Shown: piece by piece, positions 1 to 7,996 of the stretch
Numbering within the stretch: position 1 is the stretch's first letter
How the letters are laid out: each line of letters begins with the position of its first letter
DNA from: an uncultured Christensenellaceae bacterium
Lineage (GTDB): Bacteria > Bacillota > Clostridia > Christensenellales > Borkfalkiaceae
Assembly: GCA_910588645.1 (NCBI GenBank)
Contig: CAJUOY010000025.1
Coordinates: 1 to 15,637, forward strand
Direction of reading: 5' to 3'
DNA length: 15,637 bases
Position numbers and translations under genes: made by a program
Notes under the pieces: generated by a model
What the model saw: the letters and a program-made list of their open reading frames with translations, nothing else
Databases searched by the model: none
Told to the model about the DNA's origin: nothing

Positions 1-524
1 CCGCAACGTCTGCCCATAACCTCTACAACGGAAATTCTTTCGTGCGAGGTCATAGTATCACGCAATTTGTTTATAACGTCAATGCAGGTGTTCACTGCGG
101 TATCAAAACCCAAAGTATAATCTGTATATTCAAGATCGTTGTCGATAGTTCCGGGAATACCTATCGTAGGTATGCCGAATCCCTCGGAAAGACATTTTGC
201 TCCTCTGAACGATCCGTCTCCACCAATTACGACAAGTCCGTCGATACCACGGGCTTCGAGTGTTTTAACGGCTTTCTTCTGTCCGTCTTTTGTCAACATT
301 TCAAGACAGCGCGCCGTTCTTAATTTGGTTCCGCCTCTTTGAACGATATCGGAAACCGAACGCATTTCAAGAGCAACCATATCGTCGTCAATGAGTCCCT
401 GATAACCTCTCTCAATGCCGTAAACTTCCATTCCGTAATATATGGCTGTACGGACTACGGCGCGAATGCACGCATTCATTCCGGGGGCGTCGCCGCCACT
501 TGTAAGTAACCCTATTCTCTTCAT
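1..524 (-). CDS. pfkA: 6-phosphofructokinase, N-terminal part (gene runs off the window)
   Basis: This enzyme phosphorylates fructose-6-phosphate with ATP in the cytoplasm, the committed step of glycolysis. About 174 codons are visible; the C-terminal part lies beyond base 1. The protein begins MKRIGLLTSGGDAPGMNA, the family's nucleotide-binding start. It has GGDGS near residue 102 and the PGTIDND catalytic loop with Asp128 and Asp130. The last visible stretch is the substrate-binding VEVMGRRCG. The start is the ATG at 522-524, with a strong GGAGG seven bases upstream. The gene follows dnaE on the same strand, a common Clostridia order, but has its own promoter and a 5' leader with palindromes. 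The visible part is intact, and the identity is essentially certain. Confidence 0.97.
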   Translation of the reverse strand, partial: MKRIGLLTSGGDAPGMNACIRAVVRTAIYYGMEVYGIERGYQGLIDDDMVALEMRSVSDIVQRGGTKLRTARCLEMLTKDGQKKAVKTLEARGIDGLVVIGGDGSFRGAKCLSEGFGIPTIGIPGTIDNDLEYTDYTLGFDTAVNTCIDVINKLRDTMTSHERISVVEVMGRRC

Positions 525-548
525 AAATTACCTCCGAAAAGCATAATT

Positions 549-587
549 CCGTACGGTAAAAATTTTGCCCCCTGATTTTCCGTACGA
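549..587 (-). repeat. Paired CGTACG palindromes / stem-loop in the pfkA leader
   Basis: CCGTACGG (549-556) and CCGTACGA (580-587) lie in the pfkA leader. Their CGTACG centres are 31 bp apart, close to three DNA helical turns. In RNA the two copies can also pair with each other to form a stem of at least 7 bp. The loop contains GGGGG, and the SD follows closely. This could be a repressor operator pair or an RNA element; the sequence does not decide between them. Confidence 0.45.
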
Positions 588-606
588 AAACTCATCATTC
601 CAAACA

Positions 607-635
607 ATTATAACAAATTAAATTATAAATTACAA
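607..635 (-). promoter_or_regulatory. Probable sigma-A promoter of pfkA
   Basis: On the minus strand, TTGTAA (630-635) is followed by a 17-base spacer and a perfect TATAAT (607-612). TGT sits directly before the -10, making it an extended -10 promoter. Transcription would start near base 600 and give a leader of about 75 bases before pfkA. The surroundings are AT-rich, so chance matches are possible, but the spacing and the TG extension argue for function. Confidence 0.65.
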
Positions 636-660
636 GAGATTTTTTAAAAAATATTCGATA

Positions 661-3600
661 TTATTCAACATATTTTACGTCTCGCTGTTCAAGTATCGAA
701 TAAAGTTCCGCCAACAAACCTCTGCAATAATTTATGCCCGTGGGTAACTTATATCTCTTATCGCCCTTCAATATTTTACAAACGGTTTCACCCTCATAAT
801 TTGCAAGCGTGGCAAGTAATTCGTCAAAAGTTTCATCTGATAAGGCGCTTGCATTAATCCAAAGAACTTCAGTGTGCTCTGCCTTTGATGACACAGTATT
901 ACTTGCGGCGGTCTTAATTTGATTTTTTGCAGTCTTGATTTCGGTAAGCTCGTCGATAATACAGCTTATTCCTTTTTCGGCATCAATGTCCAGTTTTCCA
1001 GCAATTTTAACAATTTTATCATTGCCTATTGAGGATTTAACCTTTTCGAATACGGCAGGGAAACAAACGCACTCTAAGCTGCCGTAAACGTCTTCGATGC
1101 CTAAAAATGCCATTGAAGCTCCTGTTCGCTTGGTCGTTGTGCGGCGATACGTGCCTATTATGCCAGACATAGTAATACGCATACCGTCAGAAATTTTATT
1201 GTATGTGCGGTTCCCGTCCTCATCTTCTACATAGTCATCTAATAGCGAGCAATCAAAGTTACATCCTTCTATTGTATTCATATATTTTTCAAAAGGATGA
1301 CCGCTTACGTAAACTCCAAGCACTTCCTTTTCTTTGGAAAGTTTTTCGTTAAGCTCAAGTTCCTGCAAATCGGGATATTTTACTTCAAGTTTTTCATCTT
1401 CGATAATATCTCCGAACAAGCTCATTTGCGCGCTGTTTTTTTGCTTGCTTATTGCTTTTGCGCGAGAGCATAATTCCTCATAAACCTCAGCAAGCTGTGA
1501 TCTGGCAACGCCCATTTCGTCAAATGCGCCCGCGTAGATAAGACCTTCGACTACGCGTGAATTCAAACTATCTATGCACCTTGAAATAAAATCGGGGAAA
1601 TCCTTAAATAGTCCGTGTTCTTCTCTTTCTTTGATAATTTCATCGATGATCGCTTGTCCGCTGCCCTTGAGCGCAGATAATCCGAAACGTACGCCGTCGT
1701 TTTCAACTCTGAATACCGAGCGGCTCTTATTTATATCGGGAGGAAATACTTTCATACCCTTTTCTTTTAAGTAGAGAACGTACTTCGTTATTTCATCGAT
1801 TTTGTTTAATCTATTGTTTAAAAGAGCGCAGATAAATTCTTTACAGTAATATTTTTTAAGATATGCTGTTTGATATGCGAGGGTTGCATAAGCCGCCGCG
1901 TGAGATTTATTAAATGCATACGAAGCAAAACCTTCCATATCGCCGAAAATCTTATTTGCAACATCTGCGGAAATTCCGTTATGAACACAGCCCATTATTT
2001 TGCTGCCGTTTATATCGCTTACTCCGCCGTTTATAAACTTCTCTTTTTGCGCCATAAGCGTCTTTTTGTCTTTTTTACCCATGGCACGACGAACAAGGTC
2101 TGCCTCTCCGAGAGAGAAGCCGGCTAGATCCTGGAAAATCTGCATTACCTGTTCCTGATAAACGGGGATACCGTAAGTGACTTTAAGTATTTTTTCTTCC
2201 TGCGGACAGTCGTACATTATAGCTTCTTGTCCGTGCTTTCTTGCGCAGAAAGAATCAATGAATTTCATAGGGCCGGGACGATAAAGTGATACGCCCGCTA
2301 TAAGATCCTCCAAGGTATCGGGACGTAAGGTTTTCATAAACCTTTTCATGCCTCCGGCTTCGAGCTGGAACACACCGTCGGTATCTCCGTCCGCAATAAG
2401 AGAATATGCGCCGGCATCTTCGTAACCAACTTCGTCGAAATTGATGACACGGCCGTAATTTTCCTGAATGTAATCAACGCACTTTTTAATGTCGGTAAGC
2501 GTTACCAATGCCAAAAAGTCCATTTTAAGCATTCCGAGAGCTTCTATTTCCTTTGCTACAAACTGAGTAGTTATATCCTCTCCGTTTCTCGAAAGAGGAA
2601 CGTTATCGGCAATTCTTTTTTGGCATATAACTACACCGGCGGCGTGCATACCCGTCTGTCTTGGCATGCCTTCGATTTTGAGAGCCATATCTATTACTCT
2701 TCTCAAAACCTCGTCGGTTTCATATATATCGCAAAATTCGGAATTTCTTGCCGAGCGCAATTCGTTGTATTTACTTTCGAAATCCGCCTTTTTGTCTTCG
2801 TCGGTTTCCTTTTCAAATTTAGCTTTTGCGCTTGCAATTCTGCGTCCCAATAAATCGCCAATGGAAGTTTTACCGTCCATTATCTTTGTAAGTTTGTCGG
2901 TTTCGGAATACGGAACGCGCATTACGCGGCCTACGTCCTTAATAGAGTTCTTAGCCGCCATTGTTCCGAAAGTGACAATTTGGCAAACGTTTTCTACGCC
3001 GTATTTTCTTCGAACGTATTCGATAGTCTCTTCGCGTCTGTCTGTACAAAAATCAATATCAAAGTCGGGCATCGAGACTCTGTCAGGATTGAGAAAACGT
3101 TCAAAAAGCAAATCGTACTGCAAAGGCTCAACGTCAGTTATACCTATGGAATACGCAACTATTGAACTTACACCAGAACCTCGTCCCGGGCCCACGGGTA
3201 TTCCCTGCTCTTTGGACCAATTTATAAAGTCCCAAACTACAAGGTAATAATCGGCATATCCCATTCCGCATATAATGCCAAGTTCATATTCTGCCCGTGC
3301 GGTTTCCTTATCCGACAATTTGTCGCCGTATCTCTTTTTTAATCCGTCGGCCGTAAGTTTCCTTAAATATTCCTCTGCAGACGAACCGTCTTCGGGGGTG
3401 TATTCCGGTATAAGCGTCGTGTCTTTGATCGGGTAACCTTTTTTATCTAAATTGAAAGCGGGTTCAGTAATTTTATTTGCAATTACTCTCGTATTAGAGA
3501 TTGCTTGCGGCAAATTGGGGAAAAGAGCAAGCATTTCGTCGCCCGTTTTAAAATAAAATTCGTTGGTTGAAAATTTCATTCTTTTAGGATCGTCGAGCTG

Positions 3601-4269
3601 CTTTTTCATCTGAATACACATCAGAACGTCCTGCATCTCGGCGTCTTCTTTTTCAAGGTAGTGAACGTCGTTTGTAGCGACAAGTTCGGCGCCTATTTCA
3701 TTTGCCAATTTGACAAGATGCGGCAATACCGTACGCTCTTCCTGTATGCCGTGATCCTGAATTTCAATATAAAAATCGTCTTTAAACGTTTCTTGTAGTT
3801 CGAGAGCAAGCTTTTTGGCCCCTTCGTAATCGCCGTTTAAGAGTCTGCGTGGAATGCCGCCGGCAAGGCAGGCAGACAAACATATAACACCTTCCGAATG
3901 CTCTTTCAAAGCCTTATAATCGATTTTCGGTTTATAATAAAATCCGTCGACAAATGCCATCGAGTCGAGTTGAACTAAGTTCTTATAGCCTGTTTTATTC
4001 TTTGCCAACAAAATAAGATGCTCGGAAATGTTAGAGGTCTTGTCCGCCATATTATGCGTCAAGTAAAATTCACAGCCAATTATGTACTTAATACCTGCCT
4101 GATATGCCTTTTCGGCAAGTTGTAAAGTTCCGTACATATTACCGTGATCGGTTACACATACGGTGTCGATATTATTATTTTTGCAGTAATCGATCAGGTT
4201 ATCGATTTTACACGCGCCGTCGAGCAACGAGTATTCGGTGTGTAAGTGTAAATGTACGAAATCAGTCAT
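661..4269 (-). CDS. dnaE: DNA polymerase III subunit alpha (DnaE)
   Basis: This is the catalytic subunit of the bacterial replicase, which synthesises DNA at the fork with the sliding clamp. At 1202 aa it is slightly longer than the E. coli enzyme. An N-terminal PHP domain (about residues 4-270) starts HLHLHTEYSLLDG. The C-family polymerase core has PDFDIDF with Asp402 and Asp404, and a third catalytic Asp584 in KMDFLAL. A helix-hairpin-helix lies around residue 866, a likely clamp-binding QMSLF at 948-952, and an OB fold from about residue 1030. All nine expected PHP metal ligands appear present. The ATG at 4267-4269 is chosen because GAGGA lies five bases upstream and the family starts here; an in-frame upstream extension would overlap whiA. 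The SD overlaps the whiA stop codon, indicating translational coupling. Confidence 0.97.
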   Translation of the reverse strand: MTDFVHLHLHTEYSLLDGACKIDNLIDYCKNNNIDTVCVTDHGNMYGTLQLAEKAYQAGIKYIIGCEFYLTHNMADKTSNISEHLILLAKNKTGYKNLVQLDSMAFVDGFYYKPKIDYKALKEHSEGVICLSACLAGGIPRRLLNGDYEGAKKLALELQETFKDDFYIEIQDHGIQEERTVLPHLVKLANEIGAELVATNDVHYLEKEDAEMQDVLMCIQMKKQLDDPKRMKFSTNEFYFKTGDEMLALFPNLPQAISNTRVIANKITEPAFNLDKKGYPIKDTTLIPEYTPEDGSSAEEYLRKLTADGLKKRYGDKLSDKETARAEYELGIICGMGYADYYLVVWDFINWSKEQGIPVGPGRGSGVSSIVAYSIGITDVEPLQYDLLFERFLNPDRVSMPDFDIDFCTDRREETIEYVRRKYGVENVCQIVTFGTMAAKNSIKDVGRVMRVPYSETDKLTKIMDGKTSIGDLLGRRIASAKAKFEKETDEDKKADFESKYNELRSARNSEFCDIYETDEVLRRVIDMALKIEGMPRQTGMHAAGVVICQKRIADNVPLSRNGEDITTQFVAKEIEALGMLKMDFLALVTLTDIKKCVDYIQENYGRVINFDEVGYEDAGAYSLIADGDTDGVFQLEAGGMKRFMKTLRPDTLEDLIAGVSLYRPGPMKFIDSFCARKHGQEAIMYDCPQEEKILKVTYGIPVYQEQVMQIFQDLAGFSLGEADLVRRAMGKKDKKTLMAQKEKFINGGVSDINGSKIMGCVHNGISADVANKIFGDMEGFASYAFNKSHAAAYATLAYQTAYLKKYYCKEFICALLNNRLNKIDEITKYVLYLKEKGMKVFPPDINKSRSVFRVENDGVRFGLSALKGSGQAIIDEIIKEREEHGLFKDFPDFISRCIDSLNSRVVEGLIYAGAFDEMGVARSQLAEVYEELCSRAKAISKQKNSAQMSLFGDIIEDEKLEVKYPDLQELELNEKLSKEKEVLGVYVSGHPFEKYMNTIEGCNFDCSLLDDYVEDEDGNRTYNKISDGMRITMSGIIGTYRRTTTKRTGASMAFLGIEDVYGSLECVCFPAVFEKVKSSIGNDKIVKIAGKLDIDAEKGISCIIDELTEIKTAKNQIKTAASNTVSSKAEHTEVLWINASALSDETFDELLATLANYEGETVCKILKGDKRYKLPTGINYCRGLLAELYSILEQRDVKYVE

Positions 4270-4276
4270 ATTATCC

Positions 4277-5221
4277 TCATTCAACGAGCGACTGTGCAAG
4301 CTCGTTCAGTTTTCTCATACGGTGGTTGAGACAGCTCTTTGAAATTCCCAAGCGTTCAGCCAGTTCCTGCATAGAGGCGTTTTTATCTGCCAATCTGCAT
4401 TCCGCCACATCAAAAAGATGCTTGTCCAGGCTTTGTAATCCTATCGTTTGCGAAATTAATTCTATTGCCTGAACTTGTTTTACTGAAGCTGTCACGGTTT
4501 TATCTATATTGGAAACAGAGCAATTATTGGCTCTGTTTGCATAATTTTTCTTATCTTTCAGTTCTACAAGCTTATTGAGACGGCTAAGACATTTTTCGCA
4601 GTCTACTGCGGAAAGTATATCCGAAATTACCGCTTTACTCTTGACGTAAACTACAGCCTTGTCCTTTCTGGTTACAAGTTTAGCCAGTATTTCAAATTCG
4701 CACAACAAATCGCAAAAATCTGTCGCCGTAATTTTATTGGAAAAAACTATTTCAAAATGATAACCGGTTTTGCTGAAAATTCCTTCGTCGGGCAAAGTGC
4801 AACTTCCGCCGCCAAGAAAAGCGCCCTTAATAAATTCCCTCTTCTTTTCTTCACTGCCAATTAAATCTTCATTTATGCCGAATATCAAAAATTTTCCGTC
4901 GGAATCTTCACCCACTATGCCTGTTTTTAAAAGCAATAAATCGGTTTCTCTATTCACGCATTCGAAGACAAGCTTGTCCCGTCCGCTCATTAAATCGAAC
5001 TTGGCGCCGGAAACGGTCAAAGATAAACCATACTCTTCTTCGAGAATTTCAGTAAAAAACTCTGCCGTCCTTTCATTTTCGGTAACCAATTCAAATCCGT
5101 AATAACCGTTCTTTGAAATGATACTGCCGCTTGTCCTGATAAATGCGGATAAAAGAGCGTTTGTATCGGAAGAAGCCGACGAAATTATTTCATTTTTTAT
5201 TTCTTCGGTGAAGTTAAACAT
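4277..5221 (-). CDS. whiA: DNA-binding protein WhiA
   Basis: WhiA is a conserved Gram-positive DNA-binding protein: a sporulation transcription factor in Streptomyces, linked to cell division and chromosome segregation in Bacillus. The predicted protein is 314 aa, near the family norm. It has a two-part domain resembling LAGLIDADG homing endonucleases, with the signature GAFLGGGS, and a C-terminal helix-turn-helix at about residues 284-310 (ELAERLGISKSCLNHRMRKL). The ATG at 5219-5221 gives MFNFTEEIKNE, the usual family beginning. No good SD stands before it, and only one base separates it from the stop codon of the upstream PHP gene, so translation is probably coupled. dnaE begins seven bases downstream. 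The usual upstream neighbours yvcK and rapZ are missing. Confidence 0.95.
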   Translation of the reverse strand: MFNFTEEIKNEIISSASSDTNALLSAFIRTSGSIISKNGYYGFELVTENERTAEFFTEILEEEYGLSLTVSGAKFDLMSGRDKLVFECVNRETDLLLLKTGIVGEDSDGKFLIFGINEDLIGSEEKKREFIKGAFLGGGSCTLPDEGIFSKTGYHFEIVFSNKITATDFCDLLCEFEILAKLVTRKDKAVVYVKSKAVISDILSAVDCEKCLSRLNKLVELKDKKNYANRANNCSVSNIDKTVTASVKQVQAIELISQTIGLQSLDKHLFDVAECRLADKNASMQELAERLGISKSCLNHRMRKLNELAQSLVE

Positions 5222-5222
5222 T

Positions 5223-5999
5223 TTAAAAATTTTTAGCCTTATATTCTTTAAATCTGAATTTAGGTAAACGTCCATCGATATTATCGATCTGCTCGGGGGA
5301 AATGTTTGCAAGATTAAGCAACTCTTCCGCTATGCGGGTATCGCCTACTCTGTCGGCGGAATGCGCGTCGGAATCTATAACAAATCTTACTCCCGTAGAC
5401 GCCATTAAATTCAACTCCTCAGGGGAGACGTGTCTTTTTTTTGTATTGATTTCTATATAAGTCCCATAATCGGCGCAACACTGCGCCACTTCCTTGAGAT
5501 TACAATAGCACTTGTAATTGATGTGGGTAAGTATATCGATAGGATTATTTTTTATTGCATTTACGTAGGCTTTAGTAGTTGTTTCAACTACTTTATCAGA
5601 AGGCTTTTTCCCAAATTTATACGCCATATAATTTTTAATCATAATATTACGCATATCGGAAAATGATTTATACTTTAAAACTTCGTGAATACCGCAAAGA
5701 TATAAATCGAAAAAGCGTAAATCATCGGGCTTCATATCGGTGTTACCGTCTACGGAAATCAGATTGCTTTCCATACCCATAAGAACTTTTACGCCGGTCA
5801 ACCTTTCAGCTTCATCTATTTCCTTCCTTAAATCGGTTAAATTGCGTCTTTTGAGCCCGAAAAGCAGGTGATTAAATCCGTGATCGGTAATCCCTATTTC
5901 TTTCAGTCCAACCTTTTTTGCCGCCTTGGTATTTTCCAAAACAGTATTTTTTCCGTGTGAATACGGAGTATGAGTATGATAGTCAGCTGTCAGTTGCAT
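5223..5999 (-). CDS. PHP-domain metal-dependent phosphoesterase (YcdX/HisK-like)
   Basis: This 258-aa protein belongs to the polymerase-and-histidinol-phosphatase superfamily, cytoplasmic hydrolases with a trinuclear metal site. The likely metal ligands are all visible: H8 and H10 in DYHTHTPYSHG, H15, H40 in TDHG, E77 in GMESN, H105, H159, D211 and H213 in SDAHS. This pattern resembles the E. coli YcdX subgroup. The substrate cannot be told from sequence; a histidinol-phosphatase role is not supported, because no histidine genes are nearby. The ATG at 5997-5999 is preferred because AGGTGA lies about six bases upstream; a GTG at 6006-6008 is in frame but falls inside that SD. The gene overlaps the end of murB by 17 bases and runs directly into whiA. 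A PHP gene at this place is common in Clostridia. Confidence 0.88.
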   Translation of the reverse strand: MQLTADYHTHTPYSHGKNTVLENTKAAKKVGLKEIGITDHGFNHLLFGLKRRNLTDLRKEIDEAERLTGVKVLMGMESNLISVDGNTDMKPDDLRFFDLYLCGIHEVLKYKSFSDMRNIMIKNYMAYKFGKKPSDKVVETTTKAYVNAIKNNPIDILTHINYKCYCNLKEVAQCCADYGTYIEINTKKRHVSPEELNLMASTGVRFVIDSDAHSADRVGDTRIAEELLNLANISPEQIDNIDGRLPKFRFKEYKAKNF

Positions 6000-6864
6000 T
6001 GAATTCACCTATGTAAATCACTTCTTCTTCGAGAAGTATGGAAAAATGGTTATAAACTTTACTCTTGATAACGGAAATTAAAGAATATACTTCTTCCGGT
6101 GTTGCTCCGTCGTTAATTATAAAATTTGCGTGATTGAGGCTAACCTTTGCTCCGCCTATTGAAAATCCTTTCAGTCCGCAATCGTCAATCAATTTGCCCG
6201 CACTGAAACCTTGGGGATTTTTAAAAATGCATCCGCAACTTTTTCCCTTTGGCTGCGTTTTTCTTAAATTAAGATAATGCTCGATGTTTGCTTGTACCTT
6301 CTTGCTGTCAGATTGAGCAAGTTTAAGTCCGATATTCAAAATCAAAGCGTTTATGTCACGCATAATACTATATTTATTGCCAAAATTGCAGTTTTTATTT
6401 AATAAATCTATATATTTGCCGTCATATAACCTTACGTTAATAATATTTTCTGAAATGTGCTTGTTGAAGGTTCCGGCATTCATATAGGCAAGCCCACCTA
6501 TACTTGCAGGTATTCCGGCAAGATATTCTATCCCGCTTAAACCTTCCTCAATGCAATAGTTAAGTAGCCGTTTAACGGTAACTCCGCTTTCGCAATATAA
6601 AACGTTATCTACTTTATTAATTTTATCAAATTGTCGCGTACTTATGATTGCTCCGTCAAAAAATGCAGATGACGCAAGCACGTTTGAACCGTTTCCGAGT
6701 ATTACGTATCGACTGTAATTCTCTTGCACGAAATCATATATCTCCGCACACTCTGACTCACTCTTAGGGAAAAAGGCTATTTTAGCACCGCCGCCCAAAC
6801 CATATGTAGTATATTTTTTGAACTGGAAATTTTCCTTGATTTCAATATTTGACGGGAATTGCAA
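5983..6864 (-). CDS. murB: UDP-N-acetylenolpyruvoylglucosamine reductase (MurB)
   Basis: MurB reduces UDP-GlcNAc-enolpyruvate to UDP-MurNAc with NADPH and FAD, an early cytoplasmic step of peptidoglycan synthesis. The protein is 293 aa, the length of the short (type II) class. The FAD-binding elements are YTTYGLGGGA near residue 18, GNGSN at 57-61 and GIPASIGGLAYMNAG. In the C-terminal domain, SCGCIFKNP (from residue 209) replaces the usual S-x-G-S-V-F-K, so residue 212 is Cys where the catalytic Ser is expected. The downstream AGKLIDDCGLKG and the C-terminal Glu region are kept. The start is a TTG (6862-6864) with a strong AGAGGTG five bases upstream and no nearby ATG. The gene lies 34 bases after the binding-protein gene and overlaps the PHP gene. 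Confidence 0.95.
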   Translation of the reverse strand: MQFPSNIEIKENFQFKKYTTYGLGGGAKIAFFPKSESECAEIYDFVQENYSRYVILGNGSNVLASSAFFDGAIISTRQFDKINKVDNVLYCESGVTVKRLLNYCIEEGLSGIEYLAGIPASIGGLAYMNAGTFNKHISENIINVRLYDGKYIDLLNKNCNFGNKYSIMRDINALILNIGLKLAQSDSKKVQANIEHYLNLRKTQPKGKSCGCIFKNPQGFSAGKLIDDCGLKGFSIGGAKVSLNHANFIINDGATPEEVYSLISVIKSKVYNHFSILLEEEVIYIGEFNATDS

Positions 6865-6898
6865 ATTTCACCTCTTATATAATAACATTTTTTGAGAT

Positions 6899-7822
6899 TT
6901 ATTTCAATATATTTTTCAGTCTATTTACATCATTATTTTTTATAGCCTTGTTAATTTCGTTTTTCATGCTTTCCGATATTGGCGTAGAGAGCTTATAATC
7001 GTATTGCAAGTTTTCAAGTGCGGAAAGTTCGTCATCATATAGTTTTATTCCATCTGCAAATAATCCCAATTTTACATTATCGCTTTTCTTGGAAATTAAA
7101 TAATCAATAAATTTTTCCGCATAAGAAATTTTATGTTGCTCCCGTGCAGTTACGGAAATGTTTTGATAGAGATCGTTAAATACGGTAATCGGTTTTAAAG
7201 AAAAAGCTATACCGCGTGTTTTTAGTCTGAATGCGTCGCGTTGGGTTCCAAGCAGATATTTATAGTCGCCGTTAATTAGTTTTACGTACGCTCCTGTAGG
7301 CATATCGACCGCACTCCCGCTTAACCCCGATAGCAGCGCCGCGGCACCATATAAGTTATCAGTTCCGGAGTTAATCACCGTATTTTCGCTTGATACACCG
7401 GAAAAATCATCCTCGGCATTTATTGATAATAGGCAATAGGATCCATAGCACCAGGTTTTGTACGGTGATTTGCCGTTGATATACTTTTCAAGCCCGTACA
7501 TTCCGGCGCCATAGGATAAAATATCTGGTACGTTGCCTTTTTCAAGATTTAATCTTGCCGATGCTGAGGAAAGCGAAGTTACCATAAGATAGCAACCCGT
7601 TGACTCGGAAAATTCCGTTGCAATTTTTTGCAGGTGTGCCGTACGTGATCCCCTGCCCCCTTCGAAACTATCGATTTGCCATACGTTGAGTATTAAGTCG
7701 GTTTGTTCTGTTTTTGCATTTCCTTGTCGTATGGCAAACATTATAGGCACGAATATCAGTATTGCAATCACGGCTGTAAACGAGGCAATACGCTTTAATA
7801 AGCTTGATTTAATTTTAAGCAT
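6899..7822 (-). CDS. Solute-binding-protein-like, membrane-anchored protein of unknown ligand
   Basis: This 307-aa protein has one N-terminal hydrophobic helix (about residues 12-31) behind a basic start (KIKSSLLKR), as in a signal anchor or an uncleaved signal peptide. The rest resembles an extracellular ABC-transporter binding protein (family 1). It has an initial strand LILNVWQIDSFEGGRGSR, then a helix, VTSLSSASARLNLEKGNVPDILSYGAG (a typical nxxGxxPDI pattern) and a later segment TARE..KISYAEKFIDYLIS. It is shorter than full binding proteins (about 400 aa) and lacks a lipobox cysteine. No permease or ATPase gene is nearby. The ATG at 7820-7822 is the only reasonable start, with an in-frame stop two codons upstream, yet no SD is visible. 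murB follows 34 bases later. The family call is moderately sure; ligand and role are unknown. Confidence 0.7.
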   Translation of the reverse strand: MLKIKSSLLKRIASFTAVIAILIFVPIMFAIRQGNAKTEQTDLILNVWQIDSFEGGRGSRTAHLQKIATEFSESTGCYLMVTSLSSASARLNLEKGNVPDILSYGAGMYGLEKYINGKSPYKTWCYGSYCLLSINAEDDFSGVSSENTVINSGTDNLYGAAALLSGLSGSAVDMPTGAYVKLINGDYKYLLGTQRDAFRLKTRGIAFSLKPITVFNDLYQNISVTAREQHKISYAEKFIDYLISKKSDNVKLGLFADGIKLYDDELSALENLQYDYKLSTPISESMKNEINKAIKNNDVNRLKNILK

Positions 7823-7837
7823 ATATTATTTTATTAA

Positions 7838-7843
7838 ATTATA
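7838..7843 (-). promoter_or_regulatory. Possible -10 element before the binding-protein gene
   Basis: A perfect TATAAT stands 15 bases before the ATG at 7822. Transcription from it would give a leader of only about eight bases, which fits the missing SD. No convincing -35 lies 16-18 bases upstream, where the arm of a hairpin sits instead, and the region is very AT-rich. Treat it as weak. Confidence 0.25.
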
Positions 7844-7853
7844 TCTGAAAAAA

Positions 7854-7887
7854 TACATTGGGGAGTATTCCATAAAGAATACTCCCC
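7854..7887 (-). terminator. Inverted repeat, possible second terminator downstream of yebC
   Basis: A perfect 11-bp stem (7860-7870 with 7877-7887) closes a six-base loop. On the minus strand it is followed by AATG and then TATTTTTT, an offset T-rich tail. It lies between the strong yebC terminator and the binding-protein gene. It could be a backup terminator or insulate the downstream gene. Confidence 0.45.
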
Positions 7888-7996
7888 CGCGCTTATTCGC
7901 TGAAACGCTTATAAAGCGTTTTAACAAACAAGCAATATATTAATAAAGCGTTACGCTTGTAAAATTAGATTGTTTAACTTAGAGCATTTTATGCGT
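7888..7996. repeat. AAGCGTT-type short inverted and direct repeats
   Basis: This non-coding stretch contains an 8-bp hairpin (7903-7910 with 7914-7921), a small hairpin AAGCG-TTA-CGCTT (7946-7958) and an overlapping alternative pairing ACAAGC/GCTTGT (7928-7933 with 7955-7960). The nonamer TAAAGCGTT occurs twice, at 7912 and 7944. No open reading frame of note and no known RNA family was recognised. Confidence 0.35.

Noticed and set aside
641..660. A/T-only palindrome after dnaE as a terminator
   Set aside because: TTTTTTAAAAAA has no GC stem, so dnaE termination cannot be claimed.
2666..3247. 193-codon open frame on the plus strand inside dnaE
   Set aside because: It lies wholly opposite the strongly conserved DnaE polymerase core, has low-complexity Ser/Leu-rich composition and no SD; it is a shadow frame.
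4270..4299. Longer dnaE reading from 4299
   Set aside because: It would overlap the end of whiA, and the inner ATG has a good SD and the family's normal start.
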